In this document: positions 12,408-23,849 of the stretch, in pieces
How the letters are laid out: every line of letters begins with the position of its first letter
How positions within the stretch are numbered: the first letter of the stretch is position 1
Assembly (NCBI GenBank): GCA_037447605.1
Contig: CM074815.1
Location: 164,474-228,473 of the forward strand
Direction: 5' to 3'
DNA length: 64,000 nt
From: Zygnema circumcarinatum
Lineage: Eukaryota; Streptophyta; Zygnematophyceae; Zygnematales; Zygnemataceae
Notes under the pieces: generated by a model
The model's input: only the letters and a program-made list of their open reading frames with translations
Told to the model about the DNA's origin: nothing
Databases searched by the model: none
Program-made: the position numbers and the translations under genes

Positions 12408-13551
12408 TTTTCTCCCTCTCTCTCTCTCTCTCGCGTATCTCCACTCCTCTCACTTCCTGTCTTTCGTCTGCCGCGCTCTGTCTCTCTCTCCTGATAAGTA
12501 TTGGACGTCTAGCAAAAAAATCTGCTCCTGCTTTCTGCTTTTTGGTGGAAGGGCCGAACGAATATGGTTGCCTAAAAACCAAAAAATCGTAGGGTTGGAT
12601 TTGGTCAGATGATTATTTCCTTATTTATTTCATTGCTTAATTCTCTCATTCTACATGTTTCGGTTAATGCAGGGTTCAGAAATCGGAGGTCATAAACTTA
12701 CGGTGGAAATTGCGACAGGGTTTGAACCCCTCTCAGTGGAAGCGGCCTCGGGCAATGAAGCCCCCTCCAACGATGAGCCTTCCGATAAGGTGTGGATACC
12801 TTGATTGAAGTTAACATAAGCTATTTTAAAATTTCAATTATCTTCTACTTAGAAAAAATAGAAAAATGACCTTTCCGGTCGTTCATTTCCGAACTCTCCG
12901 CAGGTTTCCGAGGCTCCAAAAACCCGATTCGAGCAGGCGCAGAAAATGATCGCAGATATGATGGCTAAAGGACACGTAGTGAGCGTAAATGCAATGGAAA
13001 AGGCAAAAGCTTTTGATGACAAACATCAAATTTCGAGGCAAGCTGCGGCACGTATGGCAGCCATAGGAGCGTCTGCCCGAGAATTGGGAGTAAAATCCAC
13101 TACTGCAGCTTCAGAACTTGATAAAAAAGTTGGGATTTCGGAGAAGGTGGCGGCCGGGATTGAAGCCGTAAACGATAAAGTGAATGTGGTAGATGAAAAA
13201 TATCAGCTTTCGGATAAGACAAGGAGCGTTTTTGAGAAGGCGGAGGTAGCGGTGGCCGGAGCTCTCTCTGTGGGGCAGCAAAAAGCAACTCAAGCGGGAG
13301 TTGCGATTGGGCCATACGTGGCATCCGGGCAGAAATGGGTGATGCGGGCAGTGGAGAAATTTAGGTCGGGTGCCCGGAAGGGGAAGGGAGAGGAGGTGGA
13401 GAAGGGGAAGGAGAGTGAGGGGGTGGATAAGGGGAAGGGAAAGGAGGTGGTTGCGGGAGAGGGGAGTGAGGGAGAAGTGAAGGTGGAGAGTGTGGTGGAC
13501 GGAGTGGGAGAGAAGGGCGAGGGAGAGGGGAAGGCGGCTGCTGTAGTATGA
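11915..13551 (+). CDS. BPA1-like protein (RRM-fold, ACD11-partner family); first exon unresolved
   Basis: Four exons join in phase: 11915-12021, 12257-12332, 12673-12789, 12904-13551 (315 codons plus stop). One more short 5' exon is needed for the ATG. The N-terminal 100 residues fit a degenerate RRM: AKVTGFG, then KQLEDFFEHSGKI, then TRVALVTFEEADSLQKAL and GGHKLTVEIA. The aromatic RNP residues are mostly absent, as is usual in this family. The C-terminal half is helical and Ala/Lys-rich (AQKMIADMMAKGH, QISRQAAARMAAIGASA) and ends in a Lys/Gly/Glu tail encoded by GGGAAGG-type simple sequence. Arabidopsis BPA1 and its relatives bind the lipid-transfer protein ACD11 and affect cell death. That role is only inferred here. 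The family call rests on the RRM plus helical-tail layout. Confidence 0.78.
12366..12436 (+). repeat. CT-rich microsatellite in intron of BPA1-like gene
   Basis: A compound CT/TTTC run lies in the intron between the exons ending at 12332 and starting at 12673. It is pyrimidine-rich on the coding strand. Confidence 0.85.
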
Positions 13552-14395
13552 GAGTGGAAGGGTAAGGAGTGAGTGGGAGGGGAAGACAGAGTGAGGCTAT
13601 TTTTTAGGGTTTATATGTGAAGGAATTTGGGTTTAGGGATTGATTTGTTGTAGCTGAGGTCACATGTGGAGTTAACTTAGTGGAGGGGGGAAACGGAGGG
13701 GGGAGGAGGGAGAGACTGTGTGAAAAGCACAAGTTTTAGAGAGAAAGATAGAGAGAGAGAGAGTGAGAGAGAGAGAAAGAGCAACGGAATATAGCATGTA
13801 AAAATAGTTCTCTGCTTTTGTTGGTCAGCAGAATAGTTGAAAAAGCCCTTATCAGTGTCCATTTACTGAAAATGTGTTGTTATCTACTGTCTGCCCCATC
13901 ACATGCATCATTTGCATCACGCCGCATATCCATTGACAGAACATATGCTGATAGAAGTAAATTACAAGGGACGGGCATCAACGGCGTTTTGATGTTCCTC
14001 AGTTTCTCAGCCGTGTTTGATTCCAGGTGTGGTTATTGTGTCGCTGTCTTCTAATCCTAGAAGCCTTCGAAACCTAAAGATTCGTTTTACCCTTGAAGCC
14101 ATATTATTCCTAGAACCCCCTAGAAACCCTACAGGCCTAAGCAGGCCAAAACATTATTGTCAACCAGCTCCTGTTGGGAACGACTCACACAGTTCATCAT
14201 CGCTTTATAAATCTGGACGCTTGGAATGAAAGGGAAGCAGAGACGCAACCTCTTATAAAGGACAGCTGAACAGAAAGACGTCAGCGCTGACGTCCCCGAG
14301 GAGAAGATACTCCAAAAGCTACCCTTATGTTGCTGAAGAAAAACCCGAAAATCTCACACCGTGAGGTTTTCGGGTCAATCGTGAGACTTACACCC
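13552..14395. other. Convergent intergenic region
   Basis: This is the 3' flank of the BPA1-like gene meeting the 3' flank of kinase B. It holds short GA runs (about 13745-13785) and otherwise unremarkable sequence. A pair of words, CTCACACCGTGAG near 14353 and GTGAGACTTACAC near 14380, lies close to the kinase B stop. No gene was seen. Confidence 0.5.
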
Positions 14396-15051
14396 CTACT
14401 TCTCCTCCCTCTCCTCCCTCCCTCCCCCCTCGCTCTCCTCCTTCCCCCCCCCACTCCCCTCTCCCTCTCTCTCCCTCTCCCTCTCTCTCAGCCCTCCATC
14501 CACCCTCTCCCTCTCCCTCTCCCTTTCCTCTCCCCCACCCTCACTCAACCCCGCCTTCGCCCCTTCCCCTTCCCCTCCCCCTTCCCCCCCTCCCCCTCCC
14601 TCCCCTTCTCTCTCCCACTCTGCCTCCTTCATCCGCTTAATATATGCCGCGATCTGCTCACTTATGGGGCTCCCCCCCCTGTAGGGCGACCTCCCCCCCT
14701 CCCCCCCGTAGAGAGCGTTGCCGTACTGCCCCCCCCCCTCCTCCACGCGCAGCTCCTGCAGGGCCTTGAGCGCCTGCACGAGGTCGCTCATGCGCGGGCG
14801 CGAGCGCGCGTCCATAAGGCAACACTGCGCGGAGAGGAGGAGCTTCTGCGCGGCCTTGTGGGGGTACCGCCCTGCGAGGCGCGGGTCCACGAGGGCGGGG
14901 AGGCTCGTCCGGTCGCTGTACTTCTCCTGCACCCACTGCACAAGACTGCGCTCCTTCGCGGGGCGGTCCATGTCCAGAGCGCGCCGCCCGCAGAGCAGCT
15001 CAAGGAGGACCACTCCGAAGGCGTAGACATCGCTCTTGGCAGTGAGGTGGC
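14396..15051 (-). other. Last exon copy 2 (distal) of kinase B
   Basis: It encodes the same region as copy 1: [74 protein letters not shown]. It then diverges into a different tail with [18 protein letters not shown] and a long Gly/Glu/Arg simple-sequence stretch. The acceptor CACCAG has the same phase as copy 1. Identity between the copies is high over about 105 residues and absent afterwards. There is no kinase N-terminus between the two copies. Confidence 0.88.
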
Positions 15052-18000
15052 CTGGTGGGGGGGAGAGGGGGGGGGAGGGAGAGGGGGGGGGAGGCTCGGG
15101 GAGGGGAGGAAGAGGGTTGAGGGAGGGAGGAAGAGGTGTGAGGGGGGGGGGTTGGGGGAAAGGGAGGAGGGTGGAGGAGGGAGGGAGGGGGTACGAGGGA
15201 GAGGAGGTGAGAAAGATGAGGGGGAGGGAGAGGGAGGAATGAGAGAGAGTCTGACGTTTTGATTCAGTCCACAGTCTATTAAGGCACCAGGAAGCAGCAC
15301 ACATAGAACCGTGAGGCAAAACTGAAACTGAACAGCTTAAAGCTGTACATTGTGAACATAATGAATAAATTCATAATTGAAGAACATACTCAGACGGTAC
15401 ACTCCTCCATACTCTTATTGAGGAGGACCAGCTATCAATGCTTCTCGCTAGGACGAAACAGTGCTACATAAAACTGCGCTACATAGAATGGCCCTCTCTA
15501 ACACCTGCCACCTCTACCCCCTGCCGGTTATAGACAACGCCCTCAATAAGACTTCAGAATCTGCTCTCTCATCAAACCGCGCAATACATACATTTGGTAG
15601 AGGGCTCATACGCCACCCCTTAACCTCTCTCTCACCCCCTCCCAACACCGCAACATGCCCTGTCTCTCTCTACTATGAATCCAATCCTTCCTCTCCACTC
15701 ACCCCACTCCCTCCCTCCCTCTCCCCTCCTCTCACCTCCTCTCTCTGCGCCTCTTTCTCTCGCTGCACCTCCTCACTCCTCCGCCTGGCCGCAGCCAGAC
15801 CCCTCTCATCCTCCCTCTCGCCATTTACTCCCGCCCCCCCTCCCTCCTCACTACCCCCACTACCCCCTCCCCCTCCCCCTCCCCCTCCCCCTCCTGAAGC
15901 CTGCGCTGCTGTCTCCAGCATCCACTTGTGAAGCTTCTCCCCATCCATCACAGTGAACTCCTGCACTGCTTTCAGCGCCTGCACCATATCACTCATGCAG
16001 GGCCGCGACCGGGCGTCCAGGAGACAGCACTGAGCCGAAACCAGGAATTTCTGAGCCCCCTTCACTGGGTATCTTCCCTCTAGCCTTGGGTCTATTATAT
16101 GGGGAAGCCCCCTCCTCTCTACGAACCTATCCCGCACCCAATGCACGAGGCTTCGCTCCTTGGCGGGCCTGTCCATATCCACCGCCCTCCTCCCACAGAG
16201 CAGCTCGAGCAACACCACCCCAAAAGCATAGACGTCGCTCTTGGCAGTGAGGTGTCCTGCCAGCCTCCATGCCCCTCAGCACGATCAGCTTTCGAGGGGT
16301 TTGTGGGTCCTCGGGAATGCGGGGTGGATTTAGGGTTTTAGGGGGCAACAAGGATTTGGGGTGCAGTGATTTAAGAGGAGAGGGTCAATGAGAATAAAGA
16401 TGTGGGGTGTGATAAGTTAGAGGGGAGGTTCAGGGAGAAAGCGGATTTGGGGTGAGGGTTTGGGTTTCAGGGTGAATAAGAAATTGGGGTGTAGTACCTT
16501 AAGAGGGGGAGGATCAGGGAGAAAAAGGTTTTGGGGTATGGCAATGTTTGTGGGTCTTGAAGGAGTTTGGATTTTCAGGGTGAAGGAGTTTGGGTGTAGA
16601 GGGAGAGGGCGAGCTTTCAGAGTAAATAAGGAAATTGGGCGGTAGAAATATATAGGGGGGGTTTCAGGGTGAATGAGAATTTGGGTTCTAGTAAATTAGA
16701 GGAGCGTTTGCGGCTATAGGATGTTCAGTAGTGGCCAGTTCTGAGGCCATTTTGGCAGTGAATGGGCTTGGTAGTGCGTGCCACATCAGTAGTCTGCAGC
16801 GAATGCAGGTGCATCAGCTAAATCCGAGAAGGTACGCTTTTAGAGTTTTGTCCTGCTACACAGCAGCAGGAGCAAGCATAGGAAAGTAGCTCATAAAGAT
16901 TCTGAAGGAGGGGAAATGGACTCAGGGAAGTAGAGATTTACATAGGGAAAATAAAGAAGGCTTAAAGGAGGAAAGCTATGGAGGATATCCGAGGGGACGA
17001 ACTAGCCGGGAGGACTCTTGGTGACATTGCACCTTAACTCCAAAAGGAAGGCCCTCCCTCATTCACACAGACGAAAGAGGAATACTACCGCATATACAAG
17101 GAAAGGATGCCAGGGCATCACCAAAGTATATAAATAGCTGTTTTTTTATGGCTTTAGACACTAGGTAAATGGGTTATACTTCAACTTTTTCTAATCTTTT
17201 TCCCAGATTTTGGGACCCACTCTAAAGACGGGGCTCCTGACATAATGCAAGGATGCCCCTAAGCAATCTTTTCCCCCTCTCTCTCTCTCTCTCATCTCAT
17301 TTCTTCTATTGCTCGCCTCAGTCCTAAATGCCCTATTCAGCCTTAACTTCACCTAAGAATTGCCTGGTAGTAAACGCATAACTACAATCTCAGTATTTTA
17401 TCGCCTGTTTGAACGAAACTTCCGTCCCATTGTATACGACTAAACAAAATATTTGATTAATTAAAACTCTGAATCTAACCTACTTAAAGAAAAGTAATCA
17501 CTATTTCTCAAGACATCGCAAAGTCTTCGGTAAATCAGAGCCATCACACCATACATTGTTCAGTAGTTTTGATATGAAGATAGAAGAAACTACCATTCTT
17601 ATACACACCATTGATTCAAACATCGCCAGAGTGAAATACCATTATGCAGATTAATCTGCTCCCAAATTCGAACTCGGAAGGAACACATACAAACAGAAGA
17701 ATGGCAGAACAATACCATCGAAAACTCATTCACAACCTAACAAAGGAGAGCATAAACCGTTGATATGATGTAAGTTATGATAAGGACACTCCACAGAGTA
17801 GTTCTCTCTCTCTCTTCTAAATGCTCCTTCACTGAAGCAAGTCCCCACAGGTCACACTTCAAACCCATTTTCTTCAAGCACAATCAAACACAGATAGCCA
17901 TCAGACTGTCGACCTGACGCAAATTATGGAAAAAAACTTGTGAGCTGAACAATCTTCAAGGCTTAATACTTGGCCAATTCTCGGAAGCAACAAGAGCCAT

Positions 18001-21000
18001 TCAAACGCGAGCTTGACCCAAAACCATCACATTAAATCTTCATTGATTTCATATTTTGCTTATTTGAGGATGAGCTGCCTCCAATAACACACCTGTTGAC
18101 ATGTATTCTGGCGCAGTGTATCCGTGAGTTCCCACCACTTTAGTTGAGACATGCGTCTTGTCTCCGGCAGGTCCATCCTTCGCTAGACCAAAGTCAGACA
18201 GTTTTGATGTATAATCCTGCACGCAATAGAACAATTAACATAAGCTGCCTTTTCTTCACAACGCAAAAAAGTCAAATGTGTCTCTAATGCTATCAAACCT
18301 TCCTACATCCACTACCCATTCTCTATGTCCTCCCAACTTTTTTCACAGCACCAACTTCCCAACTCCCTCTTCCCATATCTAGACCTTCGTACCTTTCCAC
18401 ATTTAACAAGCCCAATGCAACATCCTCACTCACCCATGTTAGATTTCACACTAACACACGCAAACATTACTATATACTGAACCCATGTCACTGTAATCAC
18501 AAAGAAGCTAGTTTTAAGGCTATAGGGTGTCTATGGTGTGACTCACATGGTCCAGCAAAATGTTCCCTGCCTTCAAATCGCGGAAAATGACCTGCCGGTC
18601 GGTCCCCTCATGAAGGTATGCCAACCCCATCGCAGCACCGAGAGCAATCTTCACCCGAATTTCCCACGAAAGTGGCACTTCTGAAGCTGCAGCCCACCAT
18701 TCGAAAACAGTACTGTGTTAACGGAGCCACCTTTCCAACATCTGCTTTGGAGGGAGGGAGGGAGGAAGGGAGGGTGGGAGGGAGGGAGGGGAGGGAGGGG
18801 AGNNNNNNNNNNGGGAAGGGAGGGGAGGGAGGCGGGAAGGTGGGGAATGGAGGGGGAGGGACGGAGGGAGGGGAGAGGAGGGAGGAGGGGAGGGGAGGAA
18901 GGGGGGAAAAGAGGGGGAGGGAGGAGAAGGAGGAGAGGGTGGGGAGGGAAGGGAAGGGAGGGACACGAAGATAGAGAGCTGGAAGCAGAGAGACAAAGCG
19001 AGAGAAGGACAGAGGCAGAGGCGCAGAGCGGGAGGAGGCGGCAACCAGAGAAAGAGAGAGACGGAGGGTAGTGAGGACGGACGAACCATAGGCAAGGGGG
19101 GGGTGCACAGAGAAAAAGGGGGAAAGGGAGTGGAGGAGTAAGGGAGAGGGGGAGAGAAGAAAGGGACAACCTCCAAGAAAAGGTATGGAAAGCGCACGAG
19201 AGGTATGAGAGCACATACACACACCAAAGCATTAAGCCACTTACGTGAGAACAATTTATTGTCGAGTGAACCATTGGGCATAAACTCGTACACCAAGAGC
19301 CCCTCCCCGCCCTCCGTACAGTATCCCACAAGGTGCACCAAATGTGGATGATGTAATCGTCTCAAGAAAATCACTTCCGTCTGGAAAAATGAGAATGCTC
19401 CCTGGTTAGTGCGCTGCTTTACGAGCAAAGTTGATCCACGTGAAAAAACTTTACGAGAACTACTGCAAAGCTTCACAAAAGAGCCTTTACATGATGGAGG
19501 AAAACAAGCAGTTAAATTAGACTTCCCACATCCTTTCATTCCCTCTTCTCGTAAAAAAAACTCCACAAACTTCAAACCTAATCTGTGCGTCAGCAGGTCA
19601 AGTCCCCCAAGAATTGTCTTTTACTACCACACAACCGCAGTTCAAGGTCTGCTTCCCTTTTCACTCTCACCAGCTTCCGTTTTCCGCTTTTTTTTTTTTC
19701 TCCATACACCCCTCCTAACTTCTATACACTCTTCGATCCCTCTCATGATTTCCACTCTCTCTCTTTCTCTTTCCCAGTCTCCCTCCAGCGTCTTTTTCCC
19801 TTCTTCCCTCCCTCACTTCCTCGCTTCTCTCTCTTCCCATCGCTCTCTCTCTACCTCTTATTTTCCACCCTCCAATTTCCTCCCTCGTTTCCTAGCCTCT
19901 CTCTCTCTCCTACCCTACCACCCCTCCCCACCTCGCTACCACTTCCCCCATTTTCCTCCCCCCCTTACACTCCCCTCCCCTCCCCACACTCTCCAGTCTC
20001 CGCCCTCACCAGCCACTCGTTGAAGCCCTGCAGCCCCTCCTGGTTCAGCTTCTTCACCGCCACCTGCCTCCTCATGCCCGGCTCCCTCTCCGCAATGAAC
20101 CCCCCATACACCTTTCCAAAGCCGCCCTCTCCAAGGATGACGCTCTCGTCGAAGAAATCTGTGGCCTCCTCGAGCTCTGCGTAGGAGAATTCGCGCGGGG
20201 GCTCCGTGCTGAAGGTTTGCTGGAGATACTCGCGGTCGAAGGTCGGGTACACGGGGAAGGGCAGGACGGAGGAGCTGCTGGTGGGAGGGCCCTCCTCGTT
20301 GCCCGAGAGAGCGTTGCTGTTGGCGAGGCTCGGCGGGCGGCCATGGCCATAGCCATGGTTGCTTAAGGATTGCCGGGATTTCGCGCCGGATGTTGAGGCT
20401 GGGGAAGGAGAGCAGGGAGGAGGTGGGAAGAGAAAGGAGCGGGGGGAGATGGAGGAGGGAGGAGGAAAGAGGAGGAAAGAGGACGAGAGACAAGGGAGAA
20501 AGAGAGAGGAGGGAGAAGGAGAGAGGAAAAGGGAAGAGTAGTCGAGGAGGAGCGGGGAGGGAGGAGGAAGGAGGAGAGAGGAAGACGAGTGAGAAGGAGG
20601 CAGGAGGACAGCGGACGAGGGAGGAGAAGGGAGAAGGGGGGAGAGGGAGGAGGAGGGCGAGGAAGAGGAGGAGGAGGAGGAGGAGGAGGAGGAGGGAGGT
20701 GAAGGGAGCCAGGAGGAGGGTGGAGAAGGGAGGGAGGAGGCAGGGGGAAGGAGGAGAGAGAGGAAGAGGAGAATGCGGGAAGCCAGTGAAGATAGGGAAG
20801 AGAGAGGAGGAGGTAGGAGGGAGGGAGGCGAGGGAGAAGGAGAAGTAAAGAGGAGTGTGAGGCAATGACAGGGTCGCAGTAGAATTAGGGCTTCAGGGTG
20901 TCAGGGAAAAAGGAGACGTTTGAAGAGGCTTGAAGAAGAGAGGAGAGGAGGGTCCGAGGAAGGTCCGGATGAAGCAAATCCGAAATGCGTTTCTTGAAAC

Positions 21001-21197
21001 AAATTTCAATTATCTCTTGGGAAAACAAGGCTGTAAGTTTTTATGAATGCAGGTCATGTACATGATTCATTGAACCCTACTTCAAAATTCGAAACCAATT
21101 ATCGAAAGCATGACTCAAACAAGGCGCATCGCTCACCTTTTCTGTCATGCAGAGACTCCTCCACTTCCAACGAGGCCCTTGAGGGGTAGCACCCCAT
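14396..21197 (-). CDS. RLCK-VII / PBL-like protein kinase (copy B) with two alternative last exons
   Basis: Common exons on the minus strand: 21197-21137, 20398-20010, 19380-19245, 18686-18547, 18216-18093. The last exon is either 16256-15673 (477 aa product) or 15051-14396 (501 aa product). Both are in phase. MGCYPS at the start fits myristoylation and palmitoylation. A Ser/Gly/Asn-rich linker follows, then [37 protein letters not shown] and [10 protein letters not shown]. The catalytic residues are complete, so an active plasma-membrane kinase is expected. Exon phases match kinase A exactly, so the two are paralogs. The acceptor of exon 4 could instead be six bases further on (exon from 18680) without changing frame. 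A 10-N gap lies in intron 3. The two last exons are described separately. Confidence 0.9.
15673..16256 (-). other. Last exon copy 1 (proximal) of kinase B
   Basis: It encodes kinase subdomains [79 protein letters not shown] tail follows with a glycine run and a Glu/Arg-rich stretch, then stop. The acceptor is GGCAG before GACACC. It accepts the split glycine codon left by the donor at 18093, so splicing is in frame. It is the first terminal exon met by the polymerase. Confidence 0.88.
16330..16700. repeat. Degenerate minisatellite-like tract in kinase B intron 5
   Basis: Loosely repeated words such as GGTTTCAGGGTGAAT, TTTGGGGT and TTCAGGGAGAAA recur every 40-100 bases. They fill the left part of the 1.8 kb intron. 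The remaining intron (16,700-18,092) looks like plain intronic sequence. Confidence 0.5.
18803..18812. other. Assembly gap (10 N) in kinase B intron 3
   Basis: Ten Ns sit inside GGGAGG-type low-complexity sequence. The true length is unknown. No exon is affected as modelled. Confidence 0.99.
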
Positions 21198-22166
21198 CAG
21201 AAGACCAGTTGTAAGCGCCCTCCTTCTGCTCTACTTATGCTTTCAAACCCTAAAAAAGCTTGTAACACGGATTACAAACAGAACCGCCATTCTATGCATG
21301 CTGCCGTCCTCCCACAGCGTGCCACCAAACATGACCCTCTTACATGCATCCCTTCCCTTCTGCACATCCCCTTCCCTTGCCATCCGCCATGACTGCCTCC
21401 TCCTCCTCCTCCTCCGCTCTCGAAGGCAGCCATGGATTTCAAGAGAAACTCTTCCTGGCCCCCCCTGGTCTTACCTGTGAACTGCCCCGAAAAAAGGAGC
21501 ACATGTGAACGGCCATTTTCGACAACGACGTTTCGGAACTGGATATTTGGATTTTCCAGTTTACAGTACCATAAATTTGACCTATTGAACTTTTTTTTTG
21601 GAATTGCTCAATGTTCAAATGGAAAGCCTTCAGTTTTGAACACTCGAAATGAATAGTTTTTAAATTGAACAATAATGTCATAGTTCAATTGTCATAGTTC
21701 ATAGTTCGATCGGTTCGGTTACACTTGTGGATTCCACTTTTTGCCACGTAGGATTCAGGCAATCTGCGAGATTTGTTGGACTCCGGCACAATTTTCACCG
21801 TACGACTTTTTGCGCCAGATCAACGATTTTCGTACCGGAAACGAAACGGGCATACAGTACTGTATCTTGAGAGTGCGTCGACCCAGGTCCACGCGCTTTG
21901 CGATTGCCAAGATCTCATTGTTGATCGGTGGATGCAAAGTATATTGAAATTGAACACGACCGAGAGTTAACTGTTCAATGTCCAATTGATTTCGTGTTGC
22001 ATTCGAATTTGAACACGGACCGTTGTAAAAAAAAAAAAAAAAAAAAAACAGAAACCTGAAGCGGAAACAGTTCTTTTTTCTGAACACCGATTACGAATAG
22101 TTTTCTGGTTTTGAACCCAAAATCTTCAACTGTTCAATTGTTCAAATTAATGGTAGTAGGGGTACT

Positions 22167-22186
22167 ACACTTATCGCGATAAGTGT
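22167..22186. repeat. 20-bp perfect palindrome
   Basis: ACACTTATCG is followed at once by its exact reverse complement CGATAAGTGT. It lies upstream of kinase B in sequence with many short repeats. It could be a dimeric factor site or a transposon relic. Confidence 0.85.
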
Positions 22187-22434
22187 GAACACAAAACACT
22201 AGAAGACAAATTTGGCACGCGCGAATTTTCCAGTTCTTGCGACGACGACAAAAGAACGTACAAACGGCACGTGCAGACAGCGCGAGCCAAATGAGTGTTT
22301 GTCGGGTAAGTGTACAAACTACGTACGACATTTGTACGATTCAAGCATATAAGTACAAAATACCAGGCGACGACAAAACTCCCCCATAAACCGCCAATTC
22401 GTACGAACAGCCATCAATTCGTACGAAAAGCCAT

Positions 22435-22578
22435 TGGCTGCCGGGCGGGATCTTTTGTCTGGATTTGCCAGGACAAGCCGGGCTTTCACATGCATCCAAG
22501 AACCGTGCAGCGCTGTAAAACGCTAAACGACAATAAAACTTTAACAGAACTGGAGACAAAGCTGCCCGCCCGGCAGCC
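22435..22578. repeat. Inverted repeat / hairpin, about 27-bp arms
   Basis: GGCTGCCGGGCGGG followed by a CTTTTGTCT word at 22435-22462 is mirrored by AGACAAAG then CCCGCCCGGCAGCC at 22553-22578. The arms match with a few mismatches and enclose about 90 bp. The directly repeated word CAATTCGTACGAA lies just upstream at about 22395 and 22415. It resembles a small MITE. Confidence 0.65.
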
Positions 22579-22619
22579 ACCTGCCTCTCTGTACGGTTTA
22601 TTTGTTTTATGGAGCCGAC

Positions 22620-22775
22620 CTATACCAGATGTTCACCTCCTATTGGTCCACGTGAAATTCCCTGTGAGTTTAACTCTGCCTCCCGCGTGCAGCCACCGCA
22701 GGCCTTCCGCCAATCGGCAGGCGCTCTTAGCAGACCTCCAGTGAAAACTAGCCACGTGGTTGCTCACGTGTGCGT
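22620..22775. promoter_or_regulatory. ACGT / CCAAT word cluster upstream of kinase B
   Basis: The cluster contains ATTGGTCCACGTG, CCAATCGG, GCCACGTGG and TCACGTGTG within about 150 bp. These are G-box/ABRE-type and CCAAT-type words. It lies about 1.4 kb upstream of the kinase B start codon, which is far for a core promoter. Function is inferred only from motif content. Confidence 0.35.
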
Positions 22776-23849
22776 ACCAGCTCGCTGGGATAGTCCGTGA
22801 CTTCACATCTTGTGAGTGCATTGACCGTTGATCGCGTCCACGTGCATGCATGGAGGGATGGATGCATGGCCTATGCATCTCACGCATCCATGTCCATACA
22901 GGCATGCATGGACTAGGCATGCATGCATCTATGCAACGTACCCATCAGACCAAATGTAAACCAAATGTTGAACACGAGAGCCCACCTAGAACAACTCTAT
23001 CCCCCCACCAAGGCCTATCACCATCACAGTGATCAAGGTAGCTCATGGCCACCAAAGCGGGTCCTGCCTTCAACTGCCCAAACATGAACGTCTTCCACAC
23101 CACATGGGGCACAAGTCGTTTGCCCGGCAAAGAGGGAAGTGGACACGGCTCAGCCCAATGGCTTCATGCCATGTGGCAGACACGTGGCATAATGCAATCT
23201 GCCAAGGAGGTGTAGAATGTGTGTGTTGTGGCAGCATGAAATTTGGGAAACAAAATTGAGAAATTGTTCGACCCTCCCCGTGTTCGCAGGGCCATGCCTG
23301 AAACCGAGTTTGCAAACAAAAACCGTCAACCAGACACGCCAGATGCTGATGTCAGGAGATACTTCAGAGTATTATTAGTCCTATCTTCTATCCTATCCTA
23401 TCTCTCTCTTTTTTTTTTTTTTTTAAAATAAAAGAGAAAATCCTAAATTCGTACAACTTATATATATATGACCTTCATCCTGAGATCAACAACCTACTTT
23501 TAATTCTGGCGGCCTTCAAATTGTTAGAAAATAAATGAAATGAACGCATTTTCTCCTCAAACTCCTAAGGATCGATCAGTCCATCATCCTTCTACCGCCA
23601 CAATCTAAAGAACACATAGCTTTACCTTTCGCTTAGCTTCATCCCGCAGGCCCTACTCCTAACCTCTATTTATTCAGAGAGACATCCAGAGAGAGAACAA
23701 GGAGAGGGGAAGTGGGAGAGAGGGAGTCGGAGAGAAAGAAAAGAGTATTTCAACCCAGCTCTCCCTCAGCTCTTCCTGCCTCCCCTACATACCTATCGAT
23801 GTAAGATCTCGTACTCTTTCCACCTCCCTCTCAAGGAAGCTCCGTCGAA

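Noticed and set aside
15052-15672. A second complete kinase gene starting between the two terminal exon copies
   Set aside because: No ATP-binding or catalytic-loop exons lie between the copies, so the distal copy must use the upstream exons or be unused.
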